Notes: generated from the sequence alone by a model not told the origin. A stretch of DNA of 64,000 nucleotides from Stenotrophomonas rhizophila (GCF_007667275.1 NZ_VDQT01000005.1:62001-126000); one strand, 5' to 3'; positions 28,754-37,212 are shown, counted from the first letter of the stretch. A program made the numbers and translations.

Positions 28754-28852
28754 TCAGGCCATGTGCATTGCTCGGGTCTGGGATTCGCGTACGTTGCCAG
28801 CGCGGGCATAGCTGTCCAGGATTTCAACGTCGCGGTTGGTCAATCCACTCAT
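28754..28852 (-). pseudogene. N-terminal stub of an X-T4SS-type effector gene
   Basis: A 32-codon frame starting MSGLTNRDVEILDSYARAGN behind a GGGAG site, 25 bases after the lipoprotein gene. This beginning resembles the N-terminus of Xanthomonadaceae secreted effectors that carry XVIPCD signals (LTxRDxEILDxYAxAGN). After ~21 residues the similarity ends and the frame stops. The order, periplasmic lipoprotein then effector, is that of X-T4SS immunity-effector pairs, so I read it as an effector deleted after its start. The similarity is from memory of the family and was not searched. Confidence 0.5.
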
Positions 28853-28877
28853 TTACAGCTCCCTGGAAGTACGTGGA

Positions 28878-29738
28878 TCAACCGACCTTGTACTGGGCCA
28901 GGATCGCCCGAACGGCATCCTCCATCCGCTTCCAGTCTTTCAGGAAAGCGCGCTTGTAGCTCAGCGTGATGGAAAGGCTGTTGTCCAAGTCCACGAAGTA
29001 GTGCGTGCAAAGCGCGGAAACAGTGCCATCCACAGGGGTGACCTCGTTGCCTTCCAGCACAACGCCGTCCTTGCGGTGCTCCGCGTTGTCGCACTGGATG
29101 AAGGTAGCGATGGCATCGTCACTCGTTCGAGCAACATACCAATCCGGCTCGAATGCAAGGTTGCGGGGAAAGGGACGCCCGGTCTTGGCTTCCTGGTCGC
29201 GGGCATAGGCGCGCCGGAGCTCTTCGTTGATGGCGTAAGGCGTCAGACCCATCCATTCGGCCTGCGGCTCCCTCAGCTCAAGTCGCGCGGTCGGGTCACG
29301 ACGCTGAAGGGAGCCTTCGTCGGTATGACCATCGTTGGTCACCCGCCGCGCCATGGCGCCCTTGATCGGCAGGCGATCAATGAAGTCGATCGAAACCGAA
29401 ATTTCCTTCAGGAAGTCGTTGGTGCGTGGCGCGGCACGCGCGCCGGGCAAAGTGGGCTCCATTTCCGGCCACTCCAGCTTAAGCGCCAGGCCTTCACCCT
29501 CCGGACCTATCTGGTTGTCGAAGTAGTTCGCTGGAATACGGAAGGTATGGGGACCCAGCTTCACCTCCACCGGCGCATTGGTGTAAACGTGGCCATTGAT
29601 GGTGCGGCCTTGCTCAACAGCTTCCGACATGCTCGAAGTCCCTTCTTGTTCAGGCGGCGTCGTCTGTGCGCACGCGCTGGCGCTCAGGGCGATGGCGAGT
29701 GCCAGTGGCAGGCATCGGCCGGGTGAAGTCAGGCGCAT
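28878..29738 (-). CDS. Periplasmic lipoprotein, possible orphan immunity protein
   Basis: A 286-residue protein with a lipoprotein-type signal (LPLALAIALSASAC; lipobox SAC). The start at 29738 (MRLTSPGR) is preferred over one ten codons upstream because it gives a normal signal length. The mature part has no domain I can name; features are FRIPANYFDNQIGPEGEGLAL, DFLKEISVSIDFIDRLP, and a C-terminal YFVDLDNSLSITLSYKRAFL with late Cys residues. It is followed directly by an effector-like N-terminal stub on the same strand, so it may be a retained immunity lipoprotein whose toxin gene has been lost. Confidence 0.65.
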   Translation of the reverse strand: MRLTSPGRCLPLALAIALSASACAQTTPPEQEGTSSMSEAVEQGRTINGHVYTNAPVEVKLGPHTFRIPANYFDNQIGPEGEGLALKLEWPEMEPTLPGARAAPRTNDFLKEISVSIDFIDRLPIKGAMARRVTNDGHTDEGSLQRRDPTARLELREPQAEWMGLTPYAINEELRRAYARDQEAKTGRPFPRNLAFEPDWYVARTSDDAIATFIQCDNAEHRKDGVVLEGNEVTPVDGTVSALCTHYFVDLDNSLSITLSYKRAFLKDWKRMEDAVRAILAQYKVG

Positions 29739-29929
29739 TGGCCATTCCGTTGCGTTGGTTGGGGTCAACTATAGGCAAAGGGTCGTCAACGGGTCAGGAA
29801 TGAGACGGGCGGGCTGGCGGCGCCGGGGATCACCGGCATTGGAACCAGCCGGTCTACCTGAGGGGCGAGGTTCTATTGCCAGCCCGGGATGGCTGTCGCA
29901 TGCTGCCGTTCTCAAAGGGAGATTGAGTC

Positions 29930-30862
29930 ATGGCGGGAACGAAGGCCGTTCTTATCGGGTTGGCGGCTGTCGCGGTGATCACGGGGTTTTCCGCCTGGAA
30001 GTATTGGCCTGCGCCTGTGCATGCTGTCGGCAGGGAGGCTGCCTTTGAGCATGCAGCAACGCCTCTGCCTGCCGGACCGCGCTTGGTGCTCCCGGTAATT
30101 GCATTGGAACCGGCGGCCTTGGAAGAAAAGGTGGCGGCCTTCCGTGACCTGAAGTCGCGCGCCGAACGCGGTGAGCGGGTTGCGCAGCGGGAATTGGCCG
30201 ACACCTACGCTACCTGCTTCAGTGCCAGGTTCACCGCGGATGAGGTGGCGCGCGGCGAGGTGTCGGCGTTGCTGTCCGTTTCTACCCCCGAAAGCATTGC
30301 CGTGGCCCTGCAGATCGTGGCGAAGCGTATTGCCGATTGCCAGGCCGTTGGAGGTGGCAATCTTTTCCCCTCTATCGATAAGTTGTACGCCGAAGCCGCT
30401 CGCAACGGTGACCTGCTTGCGCAGATGGCGGTCATCACCAGAGGGGGGCAAGCGCTTGCCCCGGCTGAATCCACCCGGCTTGTACAGCGGCTAATTGCCT
30501 CGAACGATCCGGTTGCTGCGTTCAACATGGGGCAGCTCATCTTGGGCGGGCGCCCACGAACCGGTAAGTTGAAGTATGACAAGGTGCTCGAAGGGACGGT
30601 TTCATCACTTGCGTGGGAGATCGCCGCCTGCCGGATGGGGCTCGATTGCGGCCCTGGCAGCACCGTGATGGACGACGCGTGCCTGTTCTCGGGCATCTGC
30701 ACGCATCAGACCTACGAGGAGCACGCGCGCTCGTGCTCCTTGCCATCCGCGGCATCGGGTTCGCTTGACCAGCAGATTGAAGAGATCACGCGCCTGTTCA
30801 AGCAGCAGTGCCCTCCGCCGCAGACCGAGCGCGATGGCGTTTGTTCGCTGCGGGTAGAGTGA
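29930..30862 (+). CDS. Anchored Sel1-like paralogue 1
   Basis: A 310-residue protein with an N-terminal membrane anchor (VLIGLAAVAVITGFSAWKYW) and a periplasmic helical domain. It shares a common plan with the genes starting at 30886 and 33332: FRDLKSRAERGERVAQRELA...C, a KLYAEAARNGDLLAQM repeat, VQRLIASNDPVAAFNMG, and AACRMGLDCGPGS near residue 230. The AARNGDLxAQ repeats resemble Sel1/TPR units. This copy has an extra Cys-containing tail. The start follows GGGAG. The function is unknown; Sel1-like periplasmic proteins often bind cell-wall or secreted partners. Confidence 0.75.
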   Translation: MAGTKAVLIGLAAVAVITGFSAWKYWPAPVHAVGREAAFEHAATPLPAGPRLVLPVIALEPAALEEKVAAFRDLKSRAERGERVAQRELADTYATCFSARFTADEVARGEVSALLSVSTPESIAVALQIVAKRIADCQAVGGGNLFPSIDKLYAEAARNGDLLAQMAVITRGGQALAPAESTRLVQRLIASNDPVAAFNMGQLILGGRPRTGKLKYDKVLEGTVSSLAWEIAACRMGLDCGPGSTVMDDACLFSGICTHQTYEEHARSCSLPSAASGSLDQQIEEITRLFKQQCPPPQTERDGVCSLRVE

Positions 30863-30885
30863 CTGGGTAGGAACAGGGGAGTGGT

Positions 30886-31785
30886 ATGGGGGCGAAGAGA
30901 GTTGGGCTCTGGTTGGGAGCGGCGATAGTTGCGGCGTTGCTGGGCTTTGCGCTGTGGCGCAGTGGCTTGGCAGCGCCGCCGCCGCCCGGTGCGCCCGCTG
31001 CAACGGCTCAAGCGGCGCAGTTGCCTGATCTGCCCGAGGTGCCTGCCAGGAAGGAAAGCGCTCAGGTCAGCTACGGTAGACCGGCACAAGCGGGCTGGGT
31101 GAAGGACTTTGAGGCGCTAAAGGAGCGCGCCAAAGCCGGAGATGCCGTGGCCCAGCGCCTGCTGGCAGAGACCTATGACGGCTGTTACATGGTCAATTTC
31201 GACCGCGAGGGATTTTTCAAAGACCTGCAAGTCAGGCGGGAAATGCTTGGCGATCCGGCCCATGCTGCTGTGCTGGACCAGACGGCGCAGGAACGCGCTT
31301 TGCGATGCGATGCGGTAGATGGCGGCGTCATTATTCCGTTGGCGCTGATTCGCGGCTGGTACGCGCAAGCCGCCGAGAACGGTGACCTGGCCGCACGACT
31401 GATGGACAACGCGCTGAGCCAGAAAAAGCTCGATGCCGCGGAATCGGCCAAGCTGGTTGAGGAGGTTCTGGCCTCGAATGATGCTGCGGCCGTGTTTGCC
31501 ATTGGCAACACAGTGGGCAGTACTTACCGGGGCGCCCCAGACGACCCGCTCGCGGCCTTGATGATCGGGGAGCAGTCCAGTCCCGCATGGCAGGTGGCAG
31601 CCTGCCGCATGGGGTACGACTGCGCGCCGTCCAGCATATTGATGGGGTCTTTGTGCCTGGCGACCAACGCATGTGCTGGAGATGGCTACGAGGAATTCTT
31701 GATGAAATCCCAGCGCACTGACGCGGACAGGCGGGATCTGGAGCGCAGGGTTACGGAGATACTCCGGTTGGTCGAGGGGCGATGA
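30886..31785 (+). CDS. Anchored Sel1-like paralogue 2
   Basis: A 299-residue paralogue 24 bases downstream of paralogue 1, with a membrane anchor (GLWLGAAIVAALLGFALW), a Pro/Ala linker, FEALKERAKAGDAVAQRLLAETY, WYAQAAENGDLAARLM, AACRMGYDCAPSS and the C-terminal RRDLERRVTEILRLVEG. A fragment carrying this same 3' end recurs near 33231. Its last ~100 bases are overlapped on the other strand by the tail of a small acidic gene. It is probably co-transcribed with paralogue 1. Unknown function; immunity or cell-envelope stress roles are possible from context. Confidence 0.75.
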   Translation: MGAKRVGLWLGAAIVAALLGFALWRSGLAAPPPPGAPAATAQAAQLPDLPEVPARKESAQVSYGRPAQAGWVKDFEALKERAKAGDAVAQRLLAETYDGCYMVNFDREGFFKDLQVRREMLGDPAHAAVLDQTAQERALRCDAVDGGVIIPLALIRGWYAQAAENGDLAARLMDNALSQKKLDAAESAKLVEEVLASNDAAAVFAIGNTVGSTYRGAPDDPLAALMIGEQSSPAWQVAACRMGYDCAPSSILMGSLCLATNACAGDGYEEFLMKSQRTDADRRDLERRVTEILRLVEGR

Positions 31786-32003
31786 GAGTGGGTGCATTGC
31801 TGGCTGCGCACCGGTGGCCACATCGCATCGAGCAGATGCAGGTCGTAGTCCTCGCCGTACACCAGCGCCGCTTCGCGGGGCGCCAGGTCGCAATACCTCA
31901 ACAGCGTGGCCTCATCCATTCCTGCGTCGATGTGGTCGATGGCATAGAAGGTGAGCATGGCCTGGTCGAACTGCTCAAGCCAGGTTGTATCGATCTGGTC
32001 CAT
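31686..32003 (-). CDS. Small acidic protein family member A (run-on C-terminus)
   Basis: A 105-residue frame starting MDQIDTTWLEQFDQAM behind GGAAC. The first ~70 residues (LLRYCDLAPREAALVYGEDY, then DLHLLDAMWPP) match a second small gene near 32817. Beyond WPP the two diverge, and this copy runs ~35 further codons into the antisense of the Sel1-like gene, which suggests its natural stop was lost in a rearrangement. Acidic, cytoplasmic, no known family. Confidence 0.6.
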   Translation of the reverse strand: MDQIDTTWLEQFDQAMLTFYAIDHIDAGMDEATLLRYCDLAPREAALVYGEDYDLHLLDAMWPPVRSQQCTHSHRPSTNRSISVTLRSRSRLSASVRWDFIKNSS

Positions 32004-32136
32004 GGGTGTTCCGCAAGCCCCCTTGAAAATGACGTTCGTGATCTGGGTCACTTCGCCTGCTTGATCGCAGGGATACCCTGCTTGGGCCTGCTTTTGGTAA
32101 CCGCTGGGATCAACCAATTGGGACACGGAGACCCCT

Positions 32137-32760
32137 ATGAAATGGAAGCTTCTCGGTTGTTCATTCTTCGCCTGCCTATCCAGCGCCACTTGGGCGCAGG
32201 TGCCCGATCCAGACTCCGATCAGGGCAAGGAGATGCAGGTATTGGTGAAGAGCTACATCGCGGCGCACCCTGAAGTGTCCATCGACGATGCGATCACCCG
32301 GCTCGCGGTTCAGACCGAAATCCTGCAGCCAATGCAGGATCTTCGGCAGGAGTTCGCAGGCCGATTGACTGCGATCTCCATCCAACACATACCGGACCAA
32401 CACATTCTCGTTGAACTGAAAGGGTCGTCGCCTGTGCCCAACAGGACCCTGACAACTGCCAGCGGGAGCACCCGGATCGTCATCGAGACTGGCCACCGCC
32501 ATACTGAGGAAGAGTTCTACTCGATTGTTGAGAAACATCAGGACCTCCTCTATAGCTCCATACCCGACATCACTGGCTTCTCCGGGCGCCCAGGCGACGA
32601 CCTTCTTGAGGTCTACATTGCGGGCAATGAAGCAAGCGCCGAGGAACTGAAAGCGACCCTTCGAAAACTTGAACGGGTTCTGGGTCTTGCTATTTCCCTC
32701 AGACCAAACATGCCCAGATCAGTCAATCTGGAATACATCCAAGGCGGGGCGGTGCTCTAG
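32137..32760 (+). CDS. Secreted hypothetical protein
   Basis: A 207-residue protein with a signal peptide (LLGCSFFACLSSATWA-Q) and a GGAGACCCCT site before the ATG. The mature start (LVKSYIAAHPEVSIDDAITRLAVQTEI, then FAGRLTAISIQHIPDQHILVELKG) resembles the pro-region style found ahead of secreted serine peptidases, but no peptidase domain follows. The C-terminal part (EEFYSIVEKHQDLLYSSIPDI, then EVYIAGNEASAEELKATLRK) has a ferredoxin-like alternation. It sits between the two small acidic genes. Function unknown. Confidence 0.7.
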   Translation: MKWKLLGCSFFACLSSATWAQVPDPDSDQGKEMQVLVKSYIAAHPEVSIDDAITRLAVQTEILQPMQDLRQEFAGRLTAISIQHIPDQHILVELKGSSPVPNRTLTTASGSTRIVIETGHRHTEEEFYSIVEKHQDLLYSSIPDITGFSGRPGDDLLEVYIAGNEASAEELKATLRKLERVLGLAISLRPNMPRSVNLEYIQGGAVL

Positions 32761-32816
32761 AACAACCCGTGTACTGCACTACCGGATTCCCGGCCATGCA
32801 TACGGCTTGATCCGCA

Positions 32817-33032
32817 TCAGCTGTTCCACACCAACCCGGCGGGCGGCCAGATCGCCTCGCTACGATCCAGGTCGTAGTCATTCCCGATGGCCACCGCAGC
32901 CTCCCGGGGTTCCAGGTCGTAGTAGCTGATCAGCAACCGCTGGTCCAGTTCCGGGTCGTGTGCCTTGAGGGCAAACAGGCTGCGCATGGCGTCATTGAGC
33001 TCTTCCAGCCAGTCGGCGTCGATCGTGTTCAT
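32817..33032 (-). CDS. Small acidic protein family member B
   Basis: Seventy-one residues, MNTIDADWLEELNDAM with LLISYYDLEPREAAVAIGND and a closing AIWPPAGLVWNS, behind a strong GGAGGAACCCC site. It is the intact counterpart of the run-on copy at 31686. It is strongly acidic and probably one compact helical domain. I know no family. Two copies in 1.4 kb among duplicated exported-protein genes indicate local duplication. Confidence 0.65.
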   Translation of the reverse strand: MNTIDADWLEELNDAMRSLFALKAHDPELDQRLLISYYDLEPREAAVAIGNDYDLDRSEAIWPPAGLVWNS

Positions 33033-33127
33033 GGGGTTCCTCCGAAGCGGACGGCAGGATGGCCCACGGCCGTCTCACAGCTTGGGACGGAGGCGAACGA
33101 AGTGCCCAGTTTCTTGAAAATCGCCCG

Positions 33128-33283
33128 AAACCTATCGTTCCAAGGCTTTCCATAGCCTCAGGCCATGCGCGCTGGCTACCCGTTGTTAAGATATCTGGGC
33201 CAGCCTGCCTTCCCACGTCTACAGAGCGAAGGGATCTGGAGCGGAGGGTTACGGAGATACTGCGGTCGATTGAAGGAACGTAA
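33128..33283 (+). pseudogene. Chimeric remnant: copy of the yncE upstream region joined to a Sel1-like 3' end
   Basis: The stretch 33128-33228 parallels 34294-34396, the region upstream of the yncE-like gene, including GTTAAGATATC, GCCTTCCCAC and CTACAGAGCG. At 33229 it switches to a copy of the last ~50 bases of Sel1-like paralogue 2 (RRDLERRVTEILRSIEG, then stop). No start or body of the gene is present. Confidence 0.65.
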
Positions 33284-33331
33284 CAGCGTGTTCCTCTGAA
33301 GCAAAAAAGCTCGAAACAAGGACGCTAAAGG

Positions 33332-34219
33332 TTGGCCAGACGAACGATACTCTTGGTTGCCACGCTCGCCGCTGTAGCCATTGCCGGCTACGTGGCGCGG
33401 ACGCACTCTAACGTGCCGCCTGTTCAAGCGGAGGCTGGCGAAGATGCTGCGGCCTCTCCCGCGCCCATCAGCAGGCCGCTGCATCAAGAGCGGCGCGCGG
33501 TTGCGCAGTTGGGCTCGGCCGAGCTTGCCAGGACGACCATGGAGTTCGAGGCGTTGAAGCTACGCGCGAAGCAGGGAGATGCCGCTGCACAGCGCGAATT
33601 GGCCTTGACCTACGAAAAATGCGTGGAAGCAAACTACAGGCAGGACGAGTTCGTGACCCTATACGAATGGAAGTCGCAGCATACGCGCGACCCGTCCCAA
33701 GCCGCAGCGAGGATGCGGACTGCCCGGGAGCGGGCAACGGTCTGCAAGAGCGTTGATGGTGGCGCAGTGGTTCCAGGCGAGCTCATCGCGGGTTGGTTGG
33801 AGCAGGCAGCAAAGAACGGCGATCTGGCTGCACAAGCCAGGGTAGCTGCCTTCACTGGAAGGTCCTTCGACGAAGAGGAAGCGAACCAGTTCATCGAGCG
33901 CGTCGTGAAATCGAATGATCCGGCGGCGATGTTCATGATGGGCATCCTGGCAGGCGGACGGGCGTTGGAGGCGACCGGGCAAAAGTACAACCACGTGGTC
34001 ACCTCTTCGATTGATACTGACGCCTGGATGGCGGTGGCATGTCGGATGGGATACGACTGCAGTGCTTCGGGTGATGTCATGGGCACCCTGTGTCTTGATA
34101 CGGGTATCTGCGAACGGGACTTGGAAGACTTCCTGCGATCTGGATTCAAATCGGATAAGGAAATGCAGGAATTCGACCGGAAGGTCGCGGAAATATCGCG
34201 CCTGGTCCAGGAGGAATAG
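33332..34219 (+). CDS. Anchored Sel1-like paralogue 3
   Basis: A 295-residue paralogue with TTG start (AAAGG just upstream), an N-terminal anchor (TILLVATLAAVAIAGYVA), FEALKLRAKQGDAAAQRELALTY, GWLEQAAKNGDLAAQARV, VVKSNDPAAMFMMG and VACRMGYDCSASG near residue 235. The repeats are of Sel1 type (KNGDLAAQA). It has no co-directional partner immediately downstream except the yncE-like gene. Function unknown; same caveats as the other two copies. Confidence 0.72.
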   Translation: MARRTILLVATLAAVAIAGYVARTHSNVPPVQAEAGEDAAASPAPISRPLHQERRAVAQLGSAELARTTMEFEALKLRAKQGDAAAQRELALTYEKCVEANYRQDEFVTLYEWKSQHTRDPSQAAARMRTARERATVCKSVDGGAVVPGELIAGWLEQAAKNGDLAAQARVAAFTGRSFDEEEANQFIERVVKSNDPAAMFMMGILAGGRALEATGQKYNHVVTSSIDTDAWMAVACRMGYDCSASGDVMGTLCLDTGICERDLEDFLRSGFKSDKEMQEFDRKVAEISRLVQEE

Positions 34220-34467
34220 CGGCCGCCGACGAGGTCAGCTGTTCAACCCCAACCCATGCGGCCGCCCAACGCCCCAAATTCGTGGAGTCTTCCGAGAAGC
34301 CGATTGTTCCACGGCGTTCCATAGCCGCAGCCGATGCCTCCGGCCTCCGCCTGTTAAGATATCCGCGCCAGCCAGCCTTCCCACCTCTACAGAGCGTGTG
34401 GTTGGCCGCTCCTCCCAGCGGCCACGCGAGCCAGGATCCTTCCTCTGCCTCTCACAAGGACGCTCGC

Positions 34468-35610
34468 ATGCACCCTCGTTCCCTGTTCCGTTCGGCCGCC
34501 CTGGCGCTGGCCGTCAGCCTGACCCTTGGCGCTCCGTCCGCCTTTGCCGCCGAAAAGGCCGGCACCACCGCAGCCACCACTTCCGTCCAGCGCACTGCGG
34601 TGGCGCAGGGCCTTTACGAGTTGGCCTTCAGCCCCACCCAGAACGCGGTGTTCGTGGCCTCGTCGGGCGGCTTCGGCGATGCCGCCGGCCCGGCCCAGGT
34701 GCTGCGCCTGAACCCGGATTCGCTGGCCGTTGAAGCCAGGATCCCGCTGGAGCGCAAGGCCTTCGGTGTGGTGCTGGACGACGCGCACAACCGCCTGTAC
34801 GTGGGCAACACCGTGGATACCTCGGTGACCGTGGTCGACACCGCCAGCAACAAGGCCGTGGGCATCGTGCAGCTGATGGAAAAGAAGGTCGGCAAGGATG
34901 GCAAGGCCGGCTATACCCACGACCTGCGCGAGCTGGTGGTGGATTCCGCGAACAACCGCCTGTACGTCACCGGCCACTCCGGCGAAGGCAGCGTCCTGTT
35001 CGTGGTGGATACGCAGTCGCTGAAGCTCATCAACACCATCCCCGGCCTGGGCAATGCCAAGGCGCCGGGCCTCACCCTGGACGCGGCCAACAAGCGCGTG
35101 CTCACCTCCAACCTGCTGGGCGAAGTGGTCACCGTGGGCACCGACACCGGCAAGGTGGAGCAGCGCTTCAAGGTCAGCGCCGAGCAGCCGATGAACCTGG
35201 CCCTGGACCCGAGCGGTAAGCGCTTGTTCGTGACCGACCAGGGCCTGGAGATGATCCGCAAGTACCAGGGCAGCAGCATCCCGGGCTTCGTCTCCAAGCA
35301 TCCGGGCCAGCGTGTGCTGGTGCTGGACCCCACCACCGGCAAGGAACTGGCCAGCATCGCCACCGACGCCGGCCCACTGGGCCTGCTGCTGGATGCGCCG
35401 CGCAAGCGCCTGTACGTGACCAACCGCGAAGCGGGTACGGTGACCGCGTATGACAGCGAGAGCTACAAGCAGGTGGGCAGCTATGACGTGCCGACCCACC
35501 CGAACAGCCTGGCGCTGGATGCGAAGAAAAACGTCCTGTACGTGACCATCAAGAATGGGGACAAGGACGAGAAGGGGAGTGAGGAGTCTGTGGCGCGGAT
35601 TGCGCTGTAA
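34468..35610 (+). CDS. YncE family periplasmic beta-propeller protein
   Basis: A 380-residue exported protein. The start at 34468 follows AAGGA and begins a clean signal peptide (LALAVSLTLGAPSAFA-A). Seven-bladed propeller blades repeat as RLYVGNTVDTSVTVVDTASN, RLYVTGHSGEGSVLFVVDT, RLFVTDQGLEMI, RLYVTNREAGTVTAYDSES and NVLYVTIKNGDKD. E. coli YncE binds DNA and is iron-related, but its role is unclear. A TAAGAT hexamer at 34365-34370 inside a region duplicated at 33187 is a candidate -10. A long hairpin follows the stop. Confidence 0.9.
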   Translation: MHPRSLFRSAALALAVSLTLGAPSAFAAEKAGTTAATTSVQRTAVAQGLYELAFSPTQNAVFVASSGGFGDAAGPAQVLRLNPDSLAVEARIPLERKAFGVVLDDAHNRLYVGNTVDTSVTVVDTASNKAVGIVQLMEKKVGKDGKAGYTHDLRELVVDSANNRLYVTGHSGEGSVLFVVDTQSLKLINTIPGLGNAKAPGLTLDAANKRVLTSNLLGEVVTVGTDTGKVEQRFKVSAEQPMNLALDPSGKRLFVTDQGLEMIRKYQGSSIPGFVSKHPGQRVLVLDPTTGKELASIATDAGPLGLLLDAPRKRLYVTNREAGTVTAYDSESYKQVGSYDVPTHPNSLALDAKKNVLYVTIKNGDKDEKGSEESVARIAL

Positions 35611-35621
35611 GGGATTCCGTC

Positions 35622-35684
35622 GGCCGTAACATGAATTTTGACCGTAACATTCGACGTGTTACGGCGAAATTTCATGTTACGGCC
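35622..35684 (+). terminator. Large imperfect hairpin after the yncE-like gene
   Basis: Two 28-base arms, 35622-35649 and 35657-35684, pair at 25 positions around a seven-base loop. Each arm contains GGCCGTAACATGAA and CCGTAACA. The sequence is AT-richer than its surroundings and has no T-tract, so it may be a terminator, a processed RNA hairpin or a miniature repeat element. Confidence 0.55.
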
Positions 35685-35800
35685 GTAATGATTGAAGCAG
35701 CGGTGGGGCTGTCTCTTCGGCGGTTTTCCCCTCGGCTGTCTGGAGTGCGGTGCCTTCGTTGTAGGTCATGCCGTAATCGGGTGTTGCACCGTTACGTGCA

Positions 35801-36007
35801 GTCGACTGGGGTGCGACCCTACCGAGGCAGTGCATCGCAGTGTCAGGTTCACGGCGACCGGCGACCGGCGACCGGCGACCGCCGTCTGGTGCCCGGTGCC
35901 CGGCGTCCGGCGTCCGGCGTCCGGCGCGAGGTAGATGGCGCGCTGCACTAGGCGCTCCGCGACGTGATGCCGCCGAATGGCGGTAGGGTCGCATCCCGAT
36001 CGACCGC
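35801..36007. repeat. REP pair enclosing 7-bp tandem repeats
   Basis: An inverted GTAGGGTCGC-type REP (35801-35822) and a direct one (35983-36007) flank about 80 bases of heptamer repeats (about 35852-35929), four of CGGCGAC, then CGGTGCC and CGGCGTC units. There is no gene in this ~450-base gap between the yncE-like gene and acuI. Confidence 0.7.
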
Positions 36008-36133
36008 CGATAACAACGCAACGCGCGGTGGCGCATTACCAGCATCGAATGCGGCTCCTGGCGGAGCCGCAACGCCGTGTCCATCCCTGCAACGACGGCG
36101 TCGCGCTGCTCGTCCCAGGTTGCTGCGGCGAAA

Positions 36134-37123
36134 CTACGCGTTCACATCCACCACCAACCGCCCACGCACCTTGCCTTCAAGGAACGCCGGGAATACCTCC
36201 AGCACCTTTTCCAGCCCAATCACTTCAACGGTGCTGGCCAGCTTGCCCAGGTCCAGGTCGGTCGCCAGCCGCTTCCACGCCTCGGCACGCACGGCGTGCG
36301 GCGCCTGGACCGAGTCGATACCGGCCAGGGTGACGTTGCGCAGGATGAAGGGCAGCACGGAGGTAGGCAGGTCGGTACCCTGCGCCAGTCCGGCGGCTGC
36401 CACCACTCCGCGGTATTTCGTCTGCGCCAGTGCGTTGGCCAGCGTTTGGCTGCCCGCCACGTCGACCACGCCGGCCCAGCGCTCGGCATCCAGCGGGCGG
36501 GTGCGCGGTTCGGCCAGGGTGGCCCGGTCGATGATCTCGTCGGCGCCCAGGTCCTTCAGGTACTGCGCATGTTCGGGTCGGCCGGTGGAGGCCACCGTGC
36601 GATAGCCCAGCTTGGACAGGATGGCCAGGGCGATGGAGCCCACGCCGCCGTTGGCGCCGGTCACCAGGATGTCGCCGTGCTCGGGCTTCACTCCGCCGTG
36701 TTCCAACGCCAGCACGCACAGCATGGCGGTGTAACCGGCGGTACCGATCGCCATCGCGTCCTTGCTGCTGATGCTGTCGGGCAGCTTCACCAGCCACTCG
36801 CCGGGGACGCGCGCGCGCTGGGCGAGCCCGCCGTGGTGGGTCTGGCTTAGGCCGTAACCGTTGAGCACCACGCGGTCGCCTTGCTTGAAGCCGGCGTTGG
36901 TTGATTCCAGCACGGTGCCTGCCAGGTCGATGCCGGGAATGAGCGGGAACGTGCGGATCACCGGCGAGGCGTTGGTCATCGCCAGCGAGTCTTTGTAGTT
37001 CAAGGTGGAGTAGTCCACCTGCACCAGCACATCGCCTTCGTGCAGGTCGGCTTCGTCAAAGGTCACCAGTTGGGTGGAGACCTGGCCGTCTTCTTTCGTG
37101 GCCAGCAGGGCATTGATTTTCAT
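36134..37123 (-). CDS. acuI: Acrylyl-CoA reductase family quinone oxidoreductase (AcuI/YhdH type MDR)
   Basis: A 329-residue NADPH-dependent medium-chain reductase without zinc ligands. AcuI reduces the toxic electrophile acryloyl-CoA to propionyl-CoA. Landmarks are STLNYKDSLAMT, PLIPGIDLAGTV, LNGYGLSQTHHGGLAQRA, AIGTAGYTAMLCVLALE and ILVTGANGGVGSIALAIL (NADPH-binding loop), plus GADEIIDR. It is divergent from an HxlR-type regulator gene with ~108 bases between starts, a layout typical of electrophile-responsive quinone reductases. Confidence 0.92.
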   Translation of the reverse strand: MKINALLATKEDGQVSTQLVTFDEADLHEGDVLVQVDYSTLNYKDSLAMTNASPVIRTFPLIPGIDLAGTVLESTNAGFKQGDRVVLNGYGLSQTHHGGLAQRARVPGEWLVKLPDSISSKDAMAIGTAGYTAMLCVLALEHGGVKPEHGDILVTGANGGVGSIALAILSKLGYRTVASTGRPEHAQYLKDLGADEIIDRATLAEPRTRPLDAERWAGVVDVAGSQTLANALAQTKYRGVVAAAGLAQGTDLPTSVLPFILRNVTLAGIDSVQAPHAVRAEAWKRLATDLDLGKLASTVEVIGLEKVLEVFPAFLEGKVRGRLVVDVNA

Positions 37124-37197
37124 CGGCAGTGATCACCTGGGGGGACATGGTCTGCATGCTATGGTCGCACCGTGGTTGCCACAAGAACTACGATTTC

Positions 37198-37212
37198 CCA
37201 TAGGTACTATGG
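37198..37212. promoter_or_regulatory. Palindrome in the acuI/HxlR intergenic region
   Basis: CCATAG-GTA-CTATGG is a perfect interrupted palindrome 20 bases before the regulator start, in the divergent promoter region. HxlR-type regulators bind such dyads as dimers, so it is a candidate operator. Confidence 0.45.
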
